From positions 1-64,000 of the forward strand of contig LUZC01000042.1 in assembly GCA_001603505.1 (NCBI GenBank): DNA of 64,000 nucleotides, read 5' to 3'. The notes beneath the pieces were generated by a model. That model did not search any database and had not been told where the DNA came from. It worked only from the letters and a program-made list of their open reading frames with translations. The DNA is from Bacteroidales bacterium Bact_11. GTDB lineage: Bacteria > Bacteroidota > Bacteroidia > Bacteroidales > UBA932. Numbering within the stretch: position 1 is the first letter of the stretch; each line of letters starts with the position of its first letter. The position numbers and the translations under genes were made by a program. Of the stretch, positions 1 to 8,686 are shown piece by piece.

Positions 1-470
1 GAGTGTTTCGTGCCGAATTGCGGGATTTCCAGGCACAAGTCGGATGCATCTACGACGTCCTGGGCTACGCCCCTCACCTCGTTGCCAAATACCAGCGCAT
101 AGCGCTTTCCGGGATCAGGCTGGAAATCCTGGAGCATTGTCGCCCCTTCGGCCTGCTCCACGCTTACAATGACGTATCCATCCTCGCGAAGATTGCGCAC
201 GGCCTCGATCGCCGAATCGAAATGCTCCCAATCCACGCTGAATTCTGCGCCCAGCGCGGCTTTGTGAATCTCCGGTGTCGGCGGCACAGCGGTGATTCCG
301 CACAGACAGATTTTTTCCAGGCGGAACGCATCGCACGTACGAAAGGCCGAACCGATGTTGTGCTGACTGCGGACATTGTCGAGCACGAGGATCAGCGGCG
401 CTTTCTTCGCTTTTTTGTAGGCATCTACGCCCATCCGCCCCAATTCTGAATTCTGTAGCTTTCTGAACAT
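1..470 (-). CDS. SpoU/TrmH-family RNA 2'-O-methyltransferase (3' end cut by window)
   Basis: Absent from the ORF track because its stop lies outside the window; I translated it from the reverse strand, starting at the ATG ending at 470. It is an S-adenosylmethionine-dependent methyltransferase of the trefoil-knot (SPOUT) class that modifies ribose in tRNA or rRNA. The SpoU motifs are in order: [16 protein letters not shown] at residues 30-45 (motif 1), [10 protein letters not shown] near 126-135 (motif 2) and [10 protein letters not shown] at the edge (start of motif 3). Without the C-terminus the target RNA cannot be assigned. There is no separate N-terminal substrate-binding domain, so it resembles the short TrmL/TrmH-like type. 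It diverges from glyA. Confidence 0.88.
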   Translation of the reverse strand, partial: MFRKLQNSELGRMGVDAYKKAKKAPLILVLDNVRSQHNIGSAFRTCDAFRLEKICLCGITAVPPTPEIHKAALGAEFSVDWEHFDSAIEAVRNLREDGYVIVSVEQAEGATMLQDFQPDPGKRYALVFGNEVRGVAQDVVDASDLCLEIPQFGTKH

Positions 471-512
471 GTTTTTTTGTGGAATTGAGGCCGTAAATAT
501 AGGAAATTGTTT

Positions 513-520
513 TATCTTTG
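513..520 (+). promoter_or_regulatory. Promoter -7 element of glyA
   Basis: TATCTTTG matches the Bacteroidota TAnnTTTG -7 consensus and ends 20 bases before the chosen glyA start. No TTTG lies at the expected 19-21 bp spacing, so only the -7 half is claimed. Confidence 0.55.
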
Positions 521-540
521 TAGGACAATACGATTTTCTT

Positions 541-1821
541 ATGAAACAAGACGTCCAAATATCCGACTTGATCCGCAAAGAAGAAGAGCGCCAGAGCGAA
601 GGCATCGAACTTATTGCTTCCGAAAATTTCGTGAGCAAGCAAGTGCTTGAGGCTCTCGGCAGCGTTTGCACCAACAAATACGCCGAGGGTTACCCGGGCG
701 CCCGCTACTATGGCGGTTGCGAGATTGTCGACCAGATTGAGCAGCTGGCCATCGACCGTCTCTGCAAACTCTTCGACGCTGAATATGCCAATGTGCAGCC
801 CCACTCCGGAGCACAGGCCAACATGGCGGTGTTCTTTACTTGCCTCCAGCCGGGCGATACCTTCATGGGCCTCGATTTGGCGCACGGTGGTCACCTGACG
901 CATGGTTCTCCGGTCAACATGTCGGGCAAAATGTACCACGCCATCGGCTATCAGCTCAACCAGGAAACCGGACTGGTGGATTACGACGATATGGAGCGCA
1001 AGGCGCGTGAATACAAGCCGAAGCTCATCATCGGTGGCGCATCCGCTTATTCCCGTGAGTGGGATTGGGAACGCATGCGTGCCATTGCCGACGAAATCGG
1101 AGCCATTTTTATGGTGGATATGGCACACCCTGCCGGCCTGATCGCTGCAGGCCTGCTGAAAAACCCCGTGAAATACGCGCACATCGTGACATCTACTACC
1201 CACAAGACGCTTCGTGGCCCGCGTGGTGGTGTCATCCTCATGGGCAAGGATTTCGACAATCCGTGGGGAATCACCACGCCGAAGGGCGAAATCAAGAAGA
1301 TGAGCGCGATGATCAACTCGGCGGTATTCCCGGGCATCCAAGGTGGTCCGCTCGAGCACTGCATCGCCGCCAAGGCCGTCTCGTTCTACGAGGCGCTGCA
1401 GCCCGAATTCCGCGACTACCAGATTCAGGTGCAGAAGAATGCCAAAGCGCTGGCCGAGGCTTTCATCAATAAGGGCTACTACATCGTTTCGGGCGGTACC
1501 GACAACCATCTGATGTTGATTGACCTTCGTCCGAAGTTCCCAGACCTGACGGGCAAGGTTGCCGAAAAGGCGCTCGTACGCGCCGGCATCACCGTCAACA
1601 AGAATATGGTGCCGTTTGACAGTCGCAGCGCTTTTCAGACCTCCGGCCTCCGCGTCGGAACGCCTGCCATCACTTCACGCGGTCTTGTCGAAAAAGACAT
1701 GCCCGGCATTGTCGAACTGATCGACAAGGTGCTCTGCAATGTTGAGAACGACCAGATCATCGAGGAGGTCCGCCAGCAGGTGAAGATGAAGATGAACGGC
1801 CTGCCGCTCAACCGCTGGTAG
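541..1821 (+). CDS. glyA: Serine hydroxymethyltransferase
   Basis: This PLP enzyme converts serine and tetrahydrofolate to glycine and methylene-tetrahydrofolate in the cytoplasm. The ORF track starts at 469, but that extension contains the promoter. The ATG at 541 gives [18 protein letters not shown], the expected N-terminus, and 426 residues, normal for the family. Visible motifs are [11 protein letters not shown] near the start, YPGARYYGG, and the PLP-lysine segment [12 protein letters not shown] with the lysine near residue 222. It is monocistronic, bounded by its own promoter and a perfect hairpin terminator. The stop codon is followed after only about 10 bases by a tRNA 3' fragment, an odd junction described separately. 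Confidence 0.97.
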   Translation: MKQDVQISDLIRKEEERQSEGIELIASENFVSKQVLEALGSVCTNKYAEGYPGARYYGGCEIVDQIEQLAIDRLCKLFDAEYANVQPHSGAQANMAVFFTCLQPGDTFMGLDLAHGGHLTHGSPVNMSGKMYHAIGYQLNQETGLVDYDDMERKAREYKPKLIIGGASAYSREWDWERMRAIADEIGAIFMVDMAHPAGLIAAGLLKNPVKYAHIVTSTTHKTLRGPRGGVILMGKDFDNPWGITTPKGEIKKMSAMINSAVFPGIQGGPLEHCIAAKAVSFYEALQPEFRDYQIQVQKNAKALAEAFINKGYYIVSGGTDNHLMLIDLRPKFPDLTGKVAEKALVRAGITVNKNMVPFDSRSAFQTSGLRVGTPAITSRGLVEKDMPGIVELIDKVLCNVENDQIIEEVRQQVKMKMNGLPLNRW

Positions 1822-1830
1822 CGCATGACA

Positions 1831-1856
1831 CGGGTGTTCGAGTCACCTCTTCCCGA
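1831..1856 (+). pseudogene. 3' fragment of a tRNA, probably tRNA-Pro (T-arm plus acceptor strand)
   Basis: A 5-bp T-stem GGGTG/CACCT encloses the 7-base loop TTCGAGT, a canonical T-loop. It is followed directly by the seven-base strand CTTCCCG and a discriminator A. The matching 5' strand would be CGGGAAG. A C1-G72 pair with A73 is the usual bacterial tRNA-Pro signature. The 5' half is missing because glyA coding sequence lies immediately upstream. No other copy of this tRNA is in the window. Such fragments are typically left where integrases use a tRNA 3' end as attachment site, or after a rearrangement; which applies is inference. Confidence 0.6.
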
Positions 1857-1860
1857 CATA

Positions 1861-1892
1861 AAAAGACCCTCGGCGATCGCCGAGGGTCTTTT
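1861..1892. terminator. Bidirectional Rho-independent terminator between glyA and the convergent lipoprotein gene
   Basis: AAAAGACCCTCGGCGA followed by TCGCCGAGGGTCTTTT is a perfect 32-base palindrome with A/T tails on both sides, so it can end transcription from either direction. Confidence 0.9.
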
Positions 1893-1907
1893 TTGTCGGA
1901 AGCAGAA

Positions 1908-2921
1908 TCAGAAGTCGAGGTCGGGGTTGTTGTAGTCGTAGCCGTTTAGGACCATACCGTCTCCGCTGTAGTTGATGGTGCGCTGGGGCTTACCCTTGGT
2001 ATTGTAGGTCGTGCAGCTATGTTCTCCGATCTGTTCGGGCGGCAGGGCTCGGATGCGCTCGATTTCCTTGCTGAATACCTCTTCTGCCGCATAGCGGATC
2101 TGGCGTTCGGTGGTGGTCGGCGGACGGTGTTTGTAACCGCCATCTCGGTCGAGGTAGTCGAGGAGTTCAAAACGGCTGCCGTCGGCAAATTCGAGGATTG
2201 CGATCCAGCGGGGGCGGGACGTGTCTTCTTCCGAAAGCTTTTCGCCACAGTACGAGCAGGCGTGAATCCAACGCATGTCGTCGGCCAGTTTTTCCAGCAA
2301 CTTCTCGTCGCCGCAGTAGTAGTTCCACCCTTCGATCGATCCGAGGGTGCGGAAATACACGGCATTGTGGTCTTCGTCTTTCTTGAACCAGAAGACTTCG
2401 GTACCTTCGTTGCCGTGAAGCTCATAGCGGAACGAGACCAAAGCGGCATCGTCGGCCGGAGTCCTGTTGCGCCAGGGGGCGAAGAGATCCTCCACTTTCT
2501 GGAAAGCTTCGTCGGCGCCTTTGGGCATGGCTTCGTAGCCGCCGCTGCTCACGTGTTTTCCATTGGAAAAACGCAGCGAAAGATCCCAGGTATCGCCGTC
2601 TTTCACGTCGAATCTCGGCTTATAACGCTCTTTGTAGCGGTCCATCCTGTATTCTTTGACGATGGCTTCAAGCGAATCCATCAAGGCAGCGTCCGTCACG
2701 AAGATGCGGTCGCGGTCGTCACCCAGTTCGATGGTAATGCGTACCTGATCGGCGCTCAGGCGTTCAGCCCGGTAGCCCCGGTTGGTATAGCCGCGCCAGC
2801 CGTGCGTGGCCGTGTAATAGAAGGAATCGAGATGTACCGATCCGTCGAGGATGTCGGGCGACTGGCACCCGAAGAAAGATAACATGGACATCAGGAGGAT
2901 AAGTTTCGTCACGGAATTCAT
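1908..2921 (-). CDS. Lipoprotein of unknown function, paralogue of the next gene
   Basis: No family recognised. The N-terminus MNSVTKLILLMSMLSFFGC is a lipoprotein signal with Cys19, so the protein should be membrane-anchored outside the cytoplasm. It is 337 residues and aligns by eye with its upstream neighbour through most of its length: 'SATHGY/TATHGW', 'GYKAERL/GYRAERL', 'GNDRDRVF/GDDRDRIF', 'EYRMDR', 'EEDTSRPRWI'. The two genes are separated by 5 bases and so are probably co-transcribed, arising by tandem duplication. This copy carries about 40 extra C-terminal residues. It lies downstream of rpsO-pnp on the same strand, so readthrough is possible. Confidence 0.85.
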   Translation of the reverse strand: MNSVTKLILLMSMLSFFGCQSPDILDGSVHLDSFYYTATHGWRGYTNRGYRAERLSADQVRITIELGDDRDRIFVTDAALMDSLEAIVKEYRMDRYKERYKPRFDVKDGDTWDLSLRFSNGKHVSSGGYEAMPKGADEAFQKVEDLFAPWRNRTPADDAALVSFRYELHGNEGTEVFWFKKDEDHNAVYFRTLGSIEGWNYYCGDEKLLEKLADDMRWIHACSYCGEKLSEEDTSRPRWIAILEFADGSRFELLDYLDRDGGYKHRPPTTTERQIRYAAEEVFSKEIERIRALPPEQIGEHSCTTYNTKGKPQRTINYSGDGMVLNGYDYNNPDLDF

Positions 2922-2926
2922 AGTTA

Positions 2927-3814
2927 TTATTGAGCGTCGCGTTCTTCAATGCGGCGGACCTGCAGGCTGAAACAACGTTCCGTCTCGTTGCGGAGATCCA
3001 TTTCTGAAATGGAGGGAACACCGTATCGCCAATTGTCGCCGGTAGAGCGGTCGAAATAGTCCATTGTCTCGATCTTCTGCCCGTTCTCGTATTCAGTCAG
3101 CAGAATCCAGCGTGGACGGGAAGTGTCTTCTTCGGCCGGGTTTTCTCCTGTGTAGGAGCCCATATGACTCCATCGGATGGTATTGGCAAGCATTTTCGCC
3201 AAGTCTTCGTCGCCGGCGTCACTGACAAAGGGTTTGTCGGCACCCAGAGGGCGGGAGGAAATCGTATAGATAGCGTCCTTCTTCCGGAAAGAGAATGCCT
3301 CGCTGCCTTCCTCGCAGCACATTTCGTAGCGGAACGAGATCAGGGCGATCTCTTCCGCCGGCTCCTGATCGAGCCAGCGGGAGAGAAGGCCTTCCACTTT
3401 TCCTATCGCTGCGGCGCCTTTTCCCGGGGGATACGCCATGTATCCGCCGCAGGAGGAATAGGTCCCGTCCGAAAAGTTGATCTCCATCGACCAGGAATCC
3501 CCGTCCATGATTTCCATCTTGGGCTGGTAATACCCGCTGAAGCGGTCCATCCGGTATTCCCGGACCAGCGCGTCCAGCGTATCCATCAGTGAACCGTCGG
3601 TTTCAAACACGCGGTCGCGGTCGTTGCCCACTTCCACGGTGATGCGGGATGCGCCGTTCGGCAGCCGTTCGGCCTTATAGCCGATGTTGCTGTAGGCGTG
3701 GTATCCGTGCGTGGCGCTGAAATGGATGGATGCCAGGGATGCGGGTGTTACGTGTCCGCATCCGAAAAAGGATAGCAGGGACATCAGCAGGAGAATGGAA
3801 ATCACTTTTTTCAA
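2927..3814 (-). CDS. Lipoprotein of unknown function, upstream member of a tandem pair
   Basis: Function not recognised. I chose the TTG start at 3814 rather than the TTG at 3829 in the ORF track. It gives MKKVISILLLMSLLSFFGC, which places the lipobox Cys at residue 19, exactly as in the paralogue downstream. The product is then 295 residues. Both candidate starts are TTG and neither has a clear ribosome site. The gene begins 18 bases after the pnp stop. Shared blocks with the paralogue include EYRMDR, a Gly-Gly-Tyr segment (SCGGYMAY against SSGGYEAM), and EEDTSRPRWI. Conserved aromatic and acidic residues without catalytic motifs suggest a binding or structural role, which is only a guess. 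Confidence 0.82.
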   Translation of the reverse strand: MKKVISILLLMSLLSFFGCGHVTPASLASIHFSATHGYHAYSNIGYKAERLPNGASRITVEVGNDRDRVFETDGSLMDTLDALVREYRMDRFSGYYQPKMEIMDGDSWSMEINFSDGTYSSCGGYMAYPPGKGAAAIGKVEGLLSRWLDQEPAEEIALISFRYEMCCEEGSEAFSFRKKDAIYTISSRPLGADKPFVSDAGDEDLAKMLANTIRWSHMGSYTGENPAEEDTSRPRWILLTEYENGQKIETMDYFDRSTGDNWRYGVPSISEMDLRNETERCFSLQVRRIEERDAQ

Positions 3815-3832
3815 AGGAGGGAAGCGCAAGGG

Positions 3833-6118
3833 TTATTTGTTTTCGCGATGCGGTTTGCCGTCACGGCCTCCTTCGCGGCGCAGGCCGCGGATGCCTCCTT
3901 CGCGGCGCCCGCCTTCCTTACCGTCCTTGCCTTCTCGGCGCAGACCGCGCGGACGGCGTTCCGGCTCCACGTATCCTTCCGGCTTGGGCTGCAGGGCGCG
4001 CATCGAGAGGCGCATCTTGCCGGCCTTCGGATCGTATTCAAGCAGCTTGACATCGACTTCGTCGCCGACGGCCAGGACATCTTCGACCTTCTCGGTCTTG
4101 GTCCAGGCGATTTCGGAGACGTGCAGCAGGCCTTCCTTGCCCGGCATGATCTCGATGAACGCGCCGAACTCGAGGATGGAGACCACTTTTCCGTGGTACA
4201 CCTGGCCGACCTCGGGAACCGCGCAGATGCCCTTGATCCAGTCGAGGGCCTTCTGCATGTTCTCAGCATTATCGGAAGCGATGTCCACCACGCCTTCGGT
4301 GAGGTTGGTGCCCGGAATCGGCTCTTCGTCGATGTTGATGACGGTGCCGGTTTCCTTCTGGATCTTCTGGATGGTCTCGCCACCCTTGCCGATGACGGCG
4401 CCGATGAATTCGGCGGCGATGCGGATCTGGACGATGCGAGGCACGAACGGCTTATAGTCGGCACGCGGCTCGGGAATCACCTTGAGCATTTCGCCCATGA
4501 TGTGCATGCGGCCCTGGCGCGCCTGCTCCAGTGCTTTCTCCAGCACGTCGTAGCTCAGGCCGTCGACCTTGATGTCCATCTGGGTGGCGGTGATGCCGTC
4601 GGCGGTACCGGTGACCTTGAAGTCCATGTCGCCGAGATGATCCTCGTCGCCAAGGATGTCGGTCAGGATGGCGTAGCGGTCGTTCGGGCGCTCGGCGTCG
4701 GTGATCAGGCCCATGGCCACACCGGCGACCGGCTTGCGGATCTTCACGCCGGCGTCCATCAGAGCGAGGCAGCCGCCACAGACCGAAGCCATCGACGACG
4801 AACCGTTCGATTCGAGGATATCGGAAACCACGCGCACGGCGTAGGGATTCTCAGGAGCGAGGGGCATGACGGCCTTGAGGGCGCGCATGGCGAGGTTGCC
4901 GTGGCCGATTTCGCGGCGGCCGGTGGCGCGCTGCGGTTTGGCTTCGCCCGTGGCGAACGGCGGGAAGTTGTAGTGGAGTACGAACTGCTGGTCTTCCTGG
5001 ATGAGGACTTCGTCCTGCTCTTTCATGTCGAGCTTGGTGCCGAGGGTCACGCTGGCGAGCGACTGGGTTTCGCCGCGGGTGAAGATAGCGCTGCCGTGGG
5101 CGCAGGGCAGGTAGTCGACCTCGCACCAGATGGGGCGCACTTCGGCGGTGCTGCGGCCGTCGAGACGGCGGCCTTCGTCGAGGATAAGGTTGCGCATGGC
5201 TTCCTTCTCCACGTCGTGGTAGTAGCGCTCCACGAGCGGCGTTTTCTCTTCGAGTTCTTCTTCGGGAATCGTGGCGAGGAAGTCGGCCTTGATGGCTTCG
5301 AACGCGTCGGCACGCTCATGCTTCGGCAGGGCGGCCTTAGCGGTCTCGTAGCAACGCTGGTAGCAGGCGGCATGAACGGCTTTCTGCAGATCCTCATCTT
5401 CCACATCGTGCGGATAGTCGCGCTTGTTTACATCGGTGCCGAGTTCCTTCATGATCTCTTTCTGGATGCGGCAGTGGCGCTTGATTTCTTCGTGGGCGAA
5501 CTTGATTGCCTCGAGCATGTCGTGCTCGGATACTTCCTTCATTTCACCCTCGACCATCATGATGTTCTCTTCGGTGGCGGCGACCATCAGTTCGAGGTCG
5601 GCGCGTTCCATGGCCTTGAAACCGGGGTTGATGACGAATTGTCCGTCGATGCGGCACACGCGGACTTCGGAGATCGGGCCCTGGAAAGGCAGGTCGCTCG
5701 TGGCCAGGGCGGCGGAGGCGGCCAGGCCGGCGAGCGCGTCGGGCTGGATATCTTTTTCTGCTGAAATCAGCATGACGTTGACAAAGACTTCGAGGTGGAA
5801 GTCGGCGGGCCAGAGCGGACGGATGGGACGGTCCACCAGGCGGGAGATCAGAATCTCATAGTCGTCGGGCCGGCTTTCTCTCTTCAAAAAACCGCCAGGG
5901 AAACGGCCGGCGGCGTAATACTTCTCCCGGTAGTCGACTTGAAGCGGGAGAAAATCGGTTCCTTCTTTTACTTCTGTTGCAGCTGTTACGGTCGCCAGGA
6001 GCATCGTTCCTCCCATTTTCACGACCGCCGAGCCGTCAGCCTGCTTGGCAAGCTTGCCGGTCTCGATTTCGATTGTCCGACCGTCGGACAATGCAATGGT
6101 TTTCTTGATAATGTTCAT
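3833..6118 (-). CDS. pnp: Polyribonucleotide nucleotidyltransferase (PNPase)
   Basis: PNPase degrades RNA phosphorolytically from the 3' end and works with helicases in the degradosome. The start is set at [21 protein letters not shown] (6118), since the track's nine extra residues lie in the rpsO-pnp spacer. Order of domains: two RNase PH cores with a helical linker, a KH domain near 560-620 with the GKGG loop, and an S1 domain near 630-705 ([19 protein letters not shown]). The 761 residues exceed the usual roughly 710 because of a basic Arg/Gly-rich tail after residue 715 with repeated GLRREG blocks. It follows rpsO, separated by a hairpin terminator, the classic rpsO-pnp arrangement. Confidence 0.97.
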   Translation of the reverse strand: MNIIKKTIALSDGRTIEIETGKLAKQADGSAVVKMGGTMLLATVTAATEVKEGTDFLPLQVDYREKYYAAGRFPGGFLKRESRPDDYEILISRLVDRPIRPLWPADFHLEVFVNVMLISAEKDIQPDALAGLAASAALATSDLPFQGPISEVRVCRIDGQFVINPGFKAMERADLELMVAATEENIMMVEGEMKEVSEHDMLEAIKFAHEEIKRHCRIQKEIMKELGTDVNKRDYPHDVEDEDLQKAVHAACYQRCYETAKAALPKHERADAFEAIKADFLATIPEEELEEKTPLVERYYHDVEKEAMRNLILDEGRRLDGRSTAEVRPIWCEVDYLPCAHGSAIFTRGETQSLASVTLGTKLDMKEQDEVLIQEDQQFVLHYNFPPFATGEAKPQRATGRREIGHGNLAMRALKAVMPLAPENPYAVRVVSDILESNGSSSMASVCGGCLALMDAGVKIRKPVAGVAMGLITDAERPNDRYAILTDILGDEDHLGDMDFKVTGTADGITATQMDIKVDGLSYDVLEKALEQARQGRMHIMGEMLKVIPEPRADYKPFVPRIVQIRIAAEFIGAVIGKGGETIQKIQKETGTVINIDEEPIPGTNLTEGVVDIASDNAENMQKALDWIKGICAVPEVGQVYHGKVVSILEFGAFIEIMPGKEGLLHVSEIAWTKTEKVEDVLAVGDEVDVKLLEYDPKAGKMRLSMRALQPKPEGYVEPERRPRGLRREGKDGKEGGRREGGIRGLRREGGRDGKPHRENK

Positions 6119-6147
6119 ATTTCGTCTTGTGTGTCTTCTATACAAAA

Positions 6148-6172
6148 AAGGCCGCTGTTTCCCGGCGGCCTT
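6148..6172 (-). terminator. Hairpin terminator/attenuator between rpsO and pnp
   Basis: On the minus strand AAGGCCGC and GCGGCCTT form an 8-bp stem followed by TTTT. It sits between the rpsO stop and the pnp start, where partial termination or RNase processing would set the ratio of the two products. Confidence 0.85.
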
Positions 6173-6189
6173 GATTCGTTCCCTGGAGA

Positions 6190-6465
6190 TTATTTACGGA
6201 GGCCAAGGGCCTTCACGATCTCGCGGTATCTCTCAATATCCTTCTCTTTCAAATAATCGAGGAGCTGACGACGCTTGCCCACAAGGCGGAGAAGGGCACG
6301 CTGGGTGTTGTGGTCCTTCTTGTTGGCCTTGAGGTGTTCGGTCAGATGAGCGATACGGTAGGAAAACAAAGCAACCTGACTCTCTGGCGAGCCGGTGTCA
6401 ACATTAGACTTTCCGTATTTGCCGAAAATCTCTTGCTTCTTGTCTGCGTTCAAATACTCTGACAT
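6190..6465 (-). CDS. rpsO: 30S ribosomal protein S15
   Basis: S15 is a primary 16S rRNA-binding protein of the small-subunit platform. At 91 residues it is the normal size. The sequence includes [36 protein letters not shown] and the terminal [12 protein letters not shown], all typical of S15. Its promoter has both halves in place (6491-6520). It is followed by a terminator and then pnp. The leader is too short to hold an obvious autoregulatory pseudoknot, so control by S15 binding, known in Escherichia coli, is not supported here. Confidence 0.98.
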   Translation of the reverse strand: MSEYLNADKKQEIFGKYGKSNVDTGSPESQVALFSYRIAHLTEHLKANKKDHNTQRALLRLVGKRRQLLDYLKEKDIERYREIVKALGLRK

Positions 6466-6490
6466 ATTGCAAAAAATTGATTAAGGGCTG

Positions 6491-6520
6491 CAAAGGTAAG
6501 GATTATTTTTAACTCTGCAA
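6491..6520 (-). promoter_or_regulatory. Promoter of rpsO
   Basis: Minus strand: TTG (6518-6520), 19 bases, then TACCTTTG (6491-6498). Both elements match the Bacteroidota primary-sigma consensus with correct spacing, about 25 bases before the rpsO start. Confidence 0.75.
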
Positions 6521-6535
6521 CTTTTTCTTTTGCAA

Positions 6536-6808
6536 TTATTTTGCAAGCGCGCTCAGGCGTTCGCACAGCTGGTCGAGGCCTGAGAGGAGCTCGGCGCCGA
6601 CCTGGTTGTACCACATGCGGGGCTTCACGTCGGGAGCCGGATGGTTCACCTTTTCGAAGAGGTTGTCGGCCAGGTCGCTGGCTTCGTTGATGAGTTTTTC
6701 CGTCTGGGCGAGGTCCTTTTCAGGGTGCAGCATGGCGAACATGAGGCAGTCTTCCACGAAGTCGCCGATCAGGAATTCGATATCCTTCTTGATATCACGA
6801 AGATTCAT
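6536..6808 (-). CDS. Conserved small cytoplasmic protein of unknown function
   Basis: A 90-residue, mostly helical, slightly acidic protein starting MNLRDIKKDIEFLIGDFVEDCLMF, without signal peptide or membrane segment. The pattern of long amphipathic helices and a central NHPAPDVKPRMWYNQ turn looks like a compact helical bundle. I recognise it only as similar to uncharacterised Bacteroidota proteins and assign no function. It has its own -7 element (6837-6844) and lies upstream of rpsO in the same direction. Confidence 0.75.
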   Translation of the reverse strand: MNLRDIKKDIEFLIGDFVEDCLMFAMLHPEKDLAQTEKLINEASDLADNLFEKVNHPAPDVKPRMWYNQVGAELLSGLDQLCERLSALAK

Positions 6809-6836
6809 ACGTGTGATGTTTTAAATGATTCGGGTG

Positions 6837-6844
6837 CAAAGATA
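6837..6844 (-). promoter_or_regulatory. Promoter -7 element of the small helical protein
   Basis: CAAAGATA on the plus strand is TATCTTTG on the minus strand, ending 28 bases before the start at 6808. It is back-to-back with the divergent element at 6869-6876. Confidence 0.55.
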
Positions 6845-6868
6845 GTAAAATATCAAGAAGATTTTGGC

Positions 6869-6876
6869 TATTTTTG
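6869..6876 (+). promoter_or_regulatory. Promoter -7 element of the secreted protein gene
   Basis: TATTTTTG lies 22 bases before the ATG at 6899; no clear -33 element. Confidence 0.5.
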
Positions 6877-6898
6877 CATAAACAAAAAACCACTGTCT

Positions 6899-7414
6899 AT
6901 GAAAAGAGTATTTACTACCGCCATCCTTCTCCTTGCGGCCGCTTCCCTTTTTGCGGCGAAGCCTTTGAAAGTGAGCAAGGGCAGTCTCGACGTACTCCGT
7001 CAGGATGCGACTGCGACCTGGACCATCGACCTGTCGCAGGCAACCTTTGAAAAAGACCAGTCGTTCGAAGCATCGTACGAGGGCGATTTCCAGGCCCTTG
7101 TCCAAAGCATCAACGATACCTTCTTCGAATCCTTCAACAAGTTCAGCAAGGGCCTCAAGCTGGTCAAGGAGGAACCCGCACCGTACAAGCTGGTGTTCAA
7201 GGTGAAAGACTTCGAACGCAAACAGGGTCCGGGCATGTGGGGCAGCATGTTTATCCGGGTGACCGGCGTCATCGACATCGAAGACTGCGCCAGTGGTGAA
7301 ACCGTCTGTGAACTGGAGGTAAACGGCGTCAAGGGCGATACAGATTTCGTCGAGGCCGACCGTTATCCCAAAACCATGGACTGGCTCTGCCGCGACATCT
7401 TCAAGATGAAATAA
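6899..7414 (+). CDS. Secreted protein of unknown function
   Basis: The ORF track begins at 6641, but the first 86 residues are antisense to the previous gene and contain the promoter. The ATG at 6899 gives MKRVFTTAILLLAAASLFAAKP, a clean signal peptide probably cut after Ala-Ala, and a 171-residue exported protein. The mature part has alternating strands (YKLVFKVKDFERKQGPGMWGSMFIRVTGVIDIEDC) and no enzyme motif. It may be a small beta-rich periplasmic protein. Function not recognised. Two inverted repeats with the same stem follow the stop codon. Confidence 0.82.
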   Translation: MKRVFTTAILLLAAASLFAAKPLKVSKGSLDVLRQDATATWTIDLSQATFEKDQSFEASYEGDFQALVQSINDTFFESFNKFSKGLKLVKEEPAPYKLVFKVKDFERKQGPGMWGSMFIRVTGVIDIEDCASGETVCELEVNGVKGDTDFVEADRYPKTMDWLCRDIFKMK

Positions 7415-7419
7415 CAATT

Positions 7420-7503
7420 CCGTCCACGTTTACGCCATGAAACGTGGACGGAAGAAAGAATTCTGAGGTCCCGTCCACGAGATTGCCTTATTTCGTGGAC
7501 GGG
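7420..7503 (+). terminator. Two consecutive hairpins with the same stem
   Basis: Hairpin 1 pairs CCGTCCACGTTT (7420-7431) with AAACGTGGACGG (7440-7451). Hairpin 2 pairs CCCGTCCACGA (7470-7480) with TCGTGGACGGG (7493-7503) and is followed by CTCTTTTCT. Together they fill the gap between two convergent genes and probably terminate both. Because the stems share GTCCACG, arms can also pair across hairpins. Confidence 0.75.
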
Positions 7504-7511
7504 GCTCTTTT

Positions 7512-8681
7512 CTAGATGGTGATGATGCCCGGTTTCTTGGTCAGGCCGAGGCCGGGTTTGTCTTCGAGGGTGATGCGGCCGTCGACGAGCTTCATGCCGT
7601 CGAAGCAGTCGTTGCCCAGCAGGTAGTTGCCGTCGAGGTCGGCCCAGATGACCTTCGGAGAGATCTGGGCGGCGGCGGAGATGGCCACCGAGGTCTCGGT
7701 CATGCAGCCTACCATCAGCTTCATGTGGAGCTGCTCGGCCATGGTGATCATCTGGCGGGCTTCCCAAAGGCCCGTGCACTTCATCAGCTTGATGTTGATG
7801 CCGTCGAAGGCGCCTTTCAGCTTCGGAATGTCGTAGATGCGCTGGCAGCTTTCGTCGGCCATGACGGGCAGCGGGCTGCGCTCGGTGATCCAGGCCGTCT
7901 CGTCGAGACAGAGTTTGCTCATCGGCTGCTCGATCATCTCCACGCCGCGTTCGGCGAGCCAGTAGATCATGTCGAGGGCATAGGACTTGTCTTTCCAGCC
8001 CTGGTTGGCGTCGATCACGATGGGGCGGTTGTCGCGGGCGCGGATCAGGTTGATCATGCGCTTGTCTTCGGCCTCGCTCATGCCGAGCTTCACCTTGATG
8101 ATCTTGTTCCAGGATGCTTCGGTGATCTTGGTATTTACCATATCGTCGCTGGCGTCGTAGCCGATGGTATAGCAGGTGTACGGCGCGTCCTTCGGGTTGA
8201 AGCCCCAGATCTTCCACCATGGCTGTCCGAAGATGTTGCCCACGAGGTCGTGCAGGGCGATGTCGATAGAGGCCTTGGCGGCGGTGTTGTTGGTCGTCAG
8301 TTTGTCGACGGCGGCCATGATGGCCTCGATTTCGAACGGGTTGTCGAACTTCGGCAGCACGTTGTCGACCACCTTCTTGTAGAATTCGTGGCAGGAGGCC
8401 TGCGTTTCGCCGAGGTACGGCGGCATGGCTGCCTCGCCGTAGCCTTCGTAGCCGTCCCAGGTGAGGCGGGTGATGACGATAGGAGTGGTGGTACGGGAGC
8501 TGCCCGAAATGGTGAAGGTGAACTTCATGATGCCCTGGAAGTCTTCCCAGGCCAGTTCCAGTTTCTTGCTGCCCGTTTTCTTCTTGGCGGAGCTTCTAGC
8601 GAATAGCTGGGAAGGATGCCAGAGTGCGGCGCCGGCCGTCAGCAGCCCGGCTGTCTTGAGGAATGTTCTGCGATCGCTCAT
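7512..8681 (-). CDS. Dipeptide epimerase (L-Ala-D/L-Glu type), exported through Tat
   Basis: An enolase-superfamily epimerase that interconverts L-Ala-D-Glu and L-Ala-L-Glu, a step in using murein peptides. The catalytic set is visible: KVK at 196-198 and Lys298 as acid/base pair, metal ligands Asp224 (DANQGW), Glu251 (EQP) and Asp276 (DES). The N-terminus MSDRRTFLKTAGLLTAGAAL is a twin-arginine signal, implying export of the folded metalloenzyme, whereas the E. coli enzyme is cytoplasmic. The gene starts 5 bases after the NlpC/P60 gene ends, and the two activities are sequential on peptidoglycan peptides. Another dipeptide specificity within the family is possible. Confidence 0.9.
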   Translation of the reverse strand: MSDRRTFLKTAGLLTAGAALWHPSQLFARSSAKKKTGSKKLELAWEDFQGIMKFTFTISGSSRTTTPIVITRLTWDGYEGYGEAAMPPYLGETQASCHEFYKKVVDNVLPKFDNPFEIEAIMAAVDKLTTNNTAAKASIDIALHDLVGNIFGQPWWKIWGFNPKDAPYTCYTIGYDASDDMVNTKITEASWNKIIKVKLGMSEAEDKRMINLIRARDNRPIVIDANQGWKDKSYALDMIYWLAERGVEMIEQPMSKLCLDETAWITERSPLPVMADESCQRIYDIPKLKGAFDGINIKLMKCTGLWEARQMITMAEQLHMKLMVGCMTETSVAISAAAQISPKVIWADLDGNYLLGNDCFDGMKLVDGRITLEDKPGLGLTKKPGIITI

Positions 8682-8686
8682 ATTAT

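Noticed and set aside
3-449. 148-residue plus-strand ORF at the left edge
   Set aside because: It is the shadow of the partial SpoU methyltransferase, whose motifs are clear on the minus strand.
471-540. Glycine riboswitch before glyA
   Set aside because: Only 70 bases separate the divergent genes, and after the -7 element about 20 remain, too few for a glycine aptamer.
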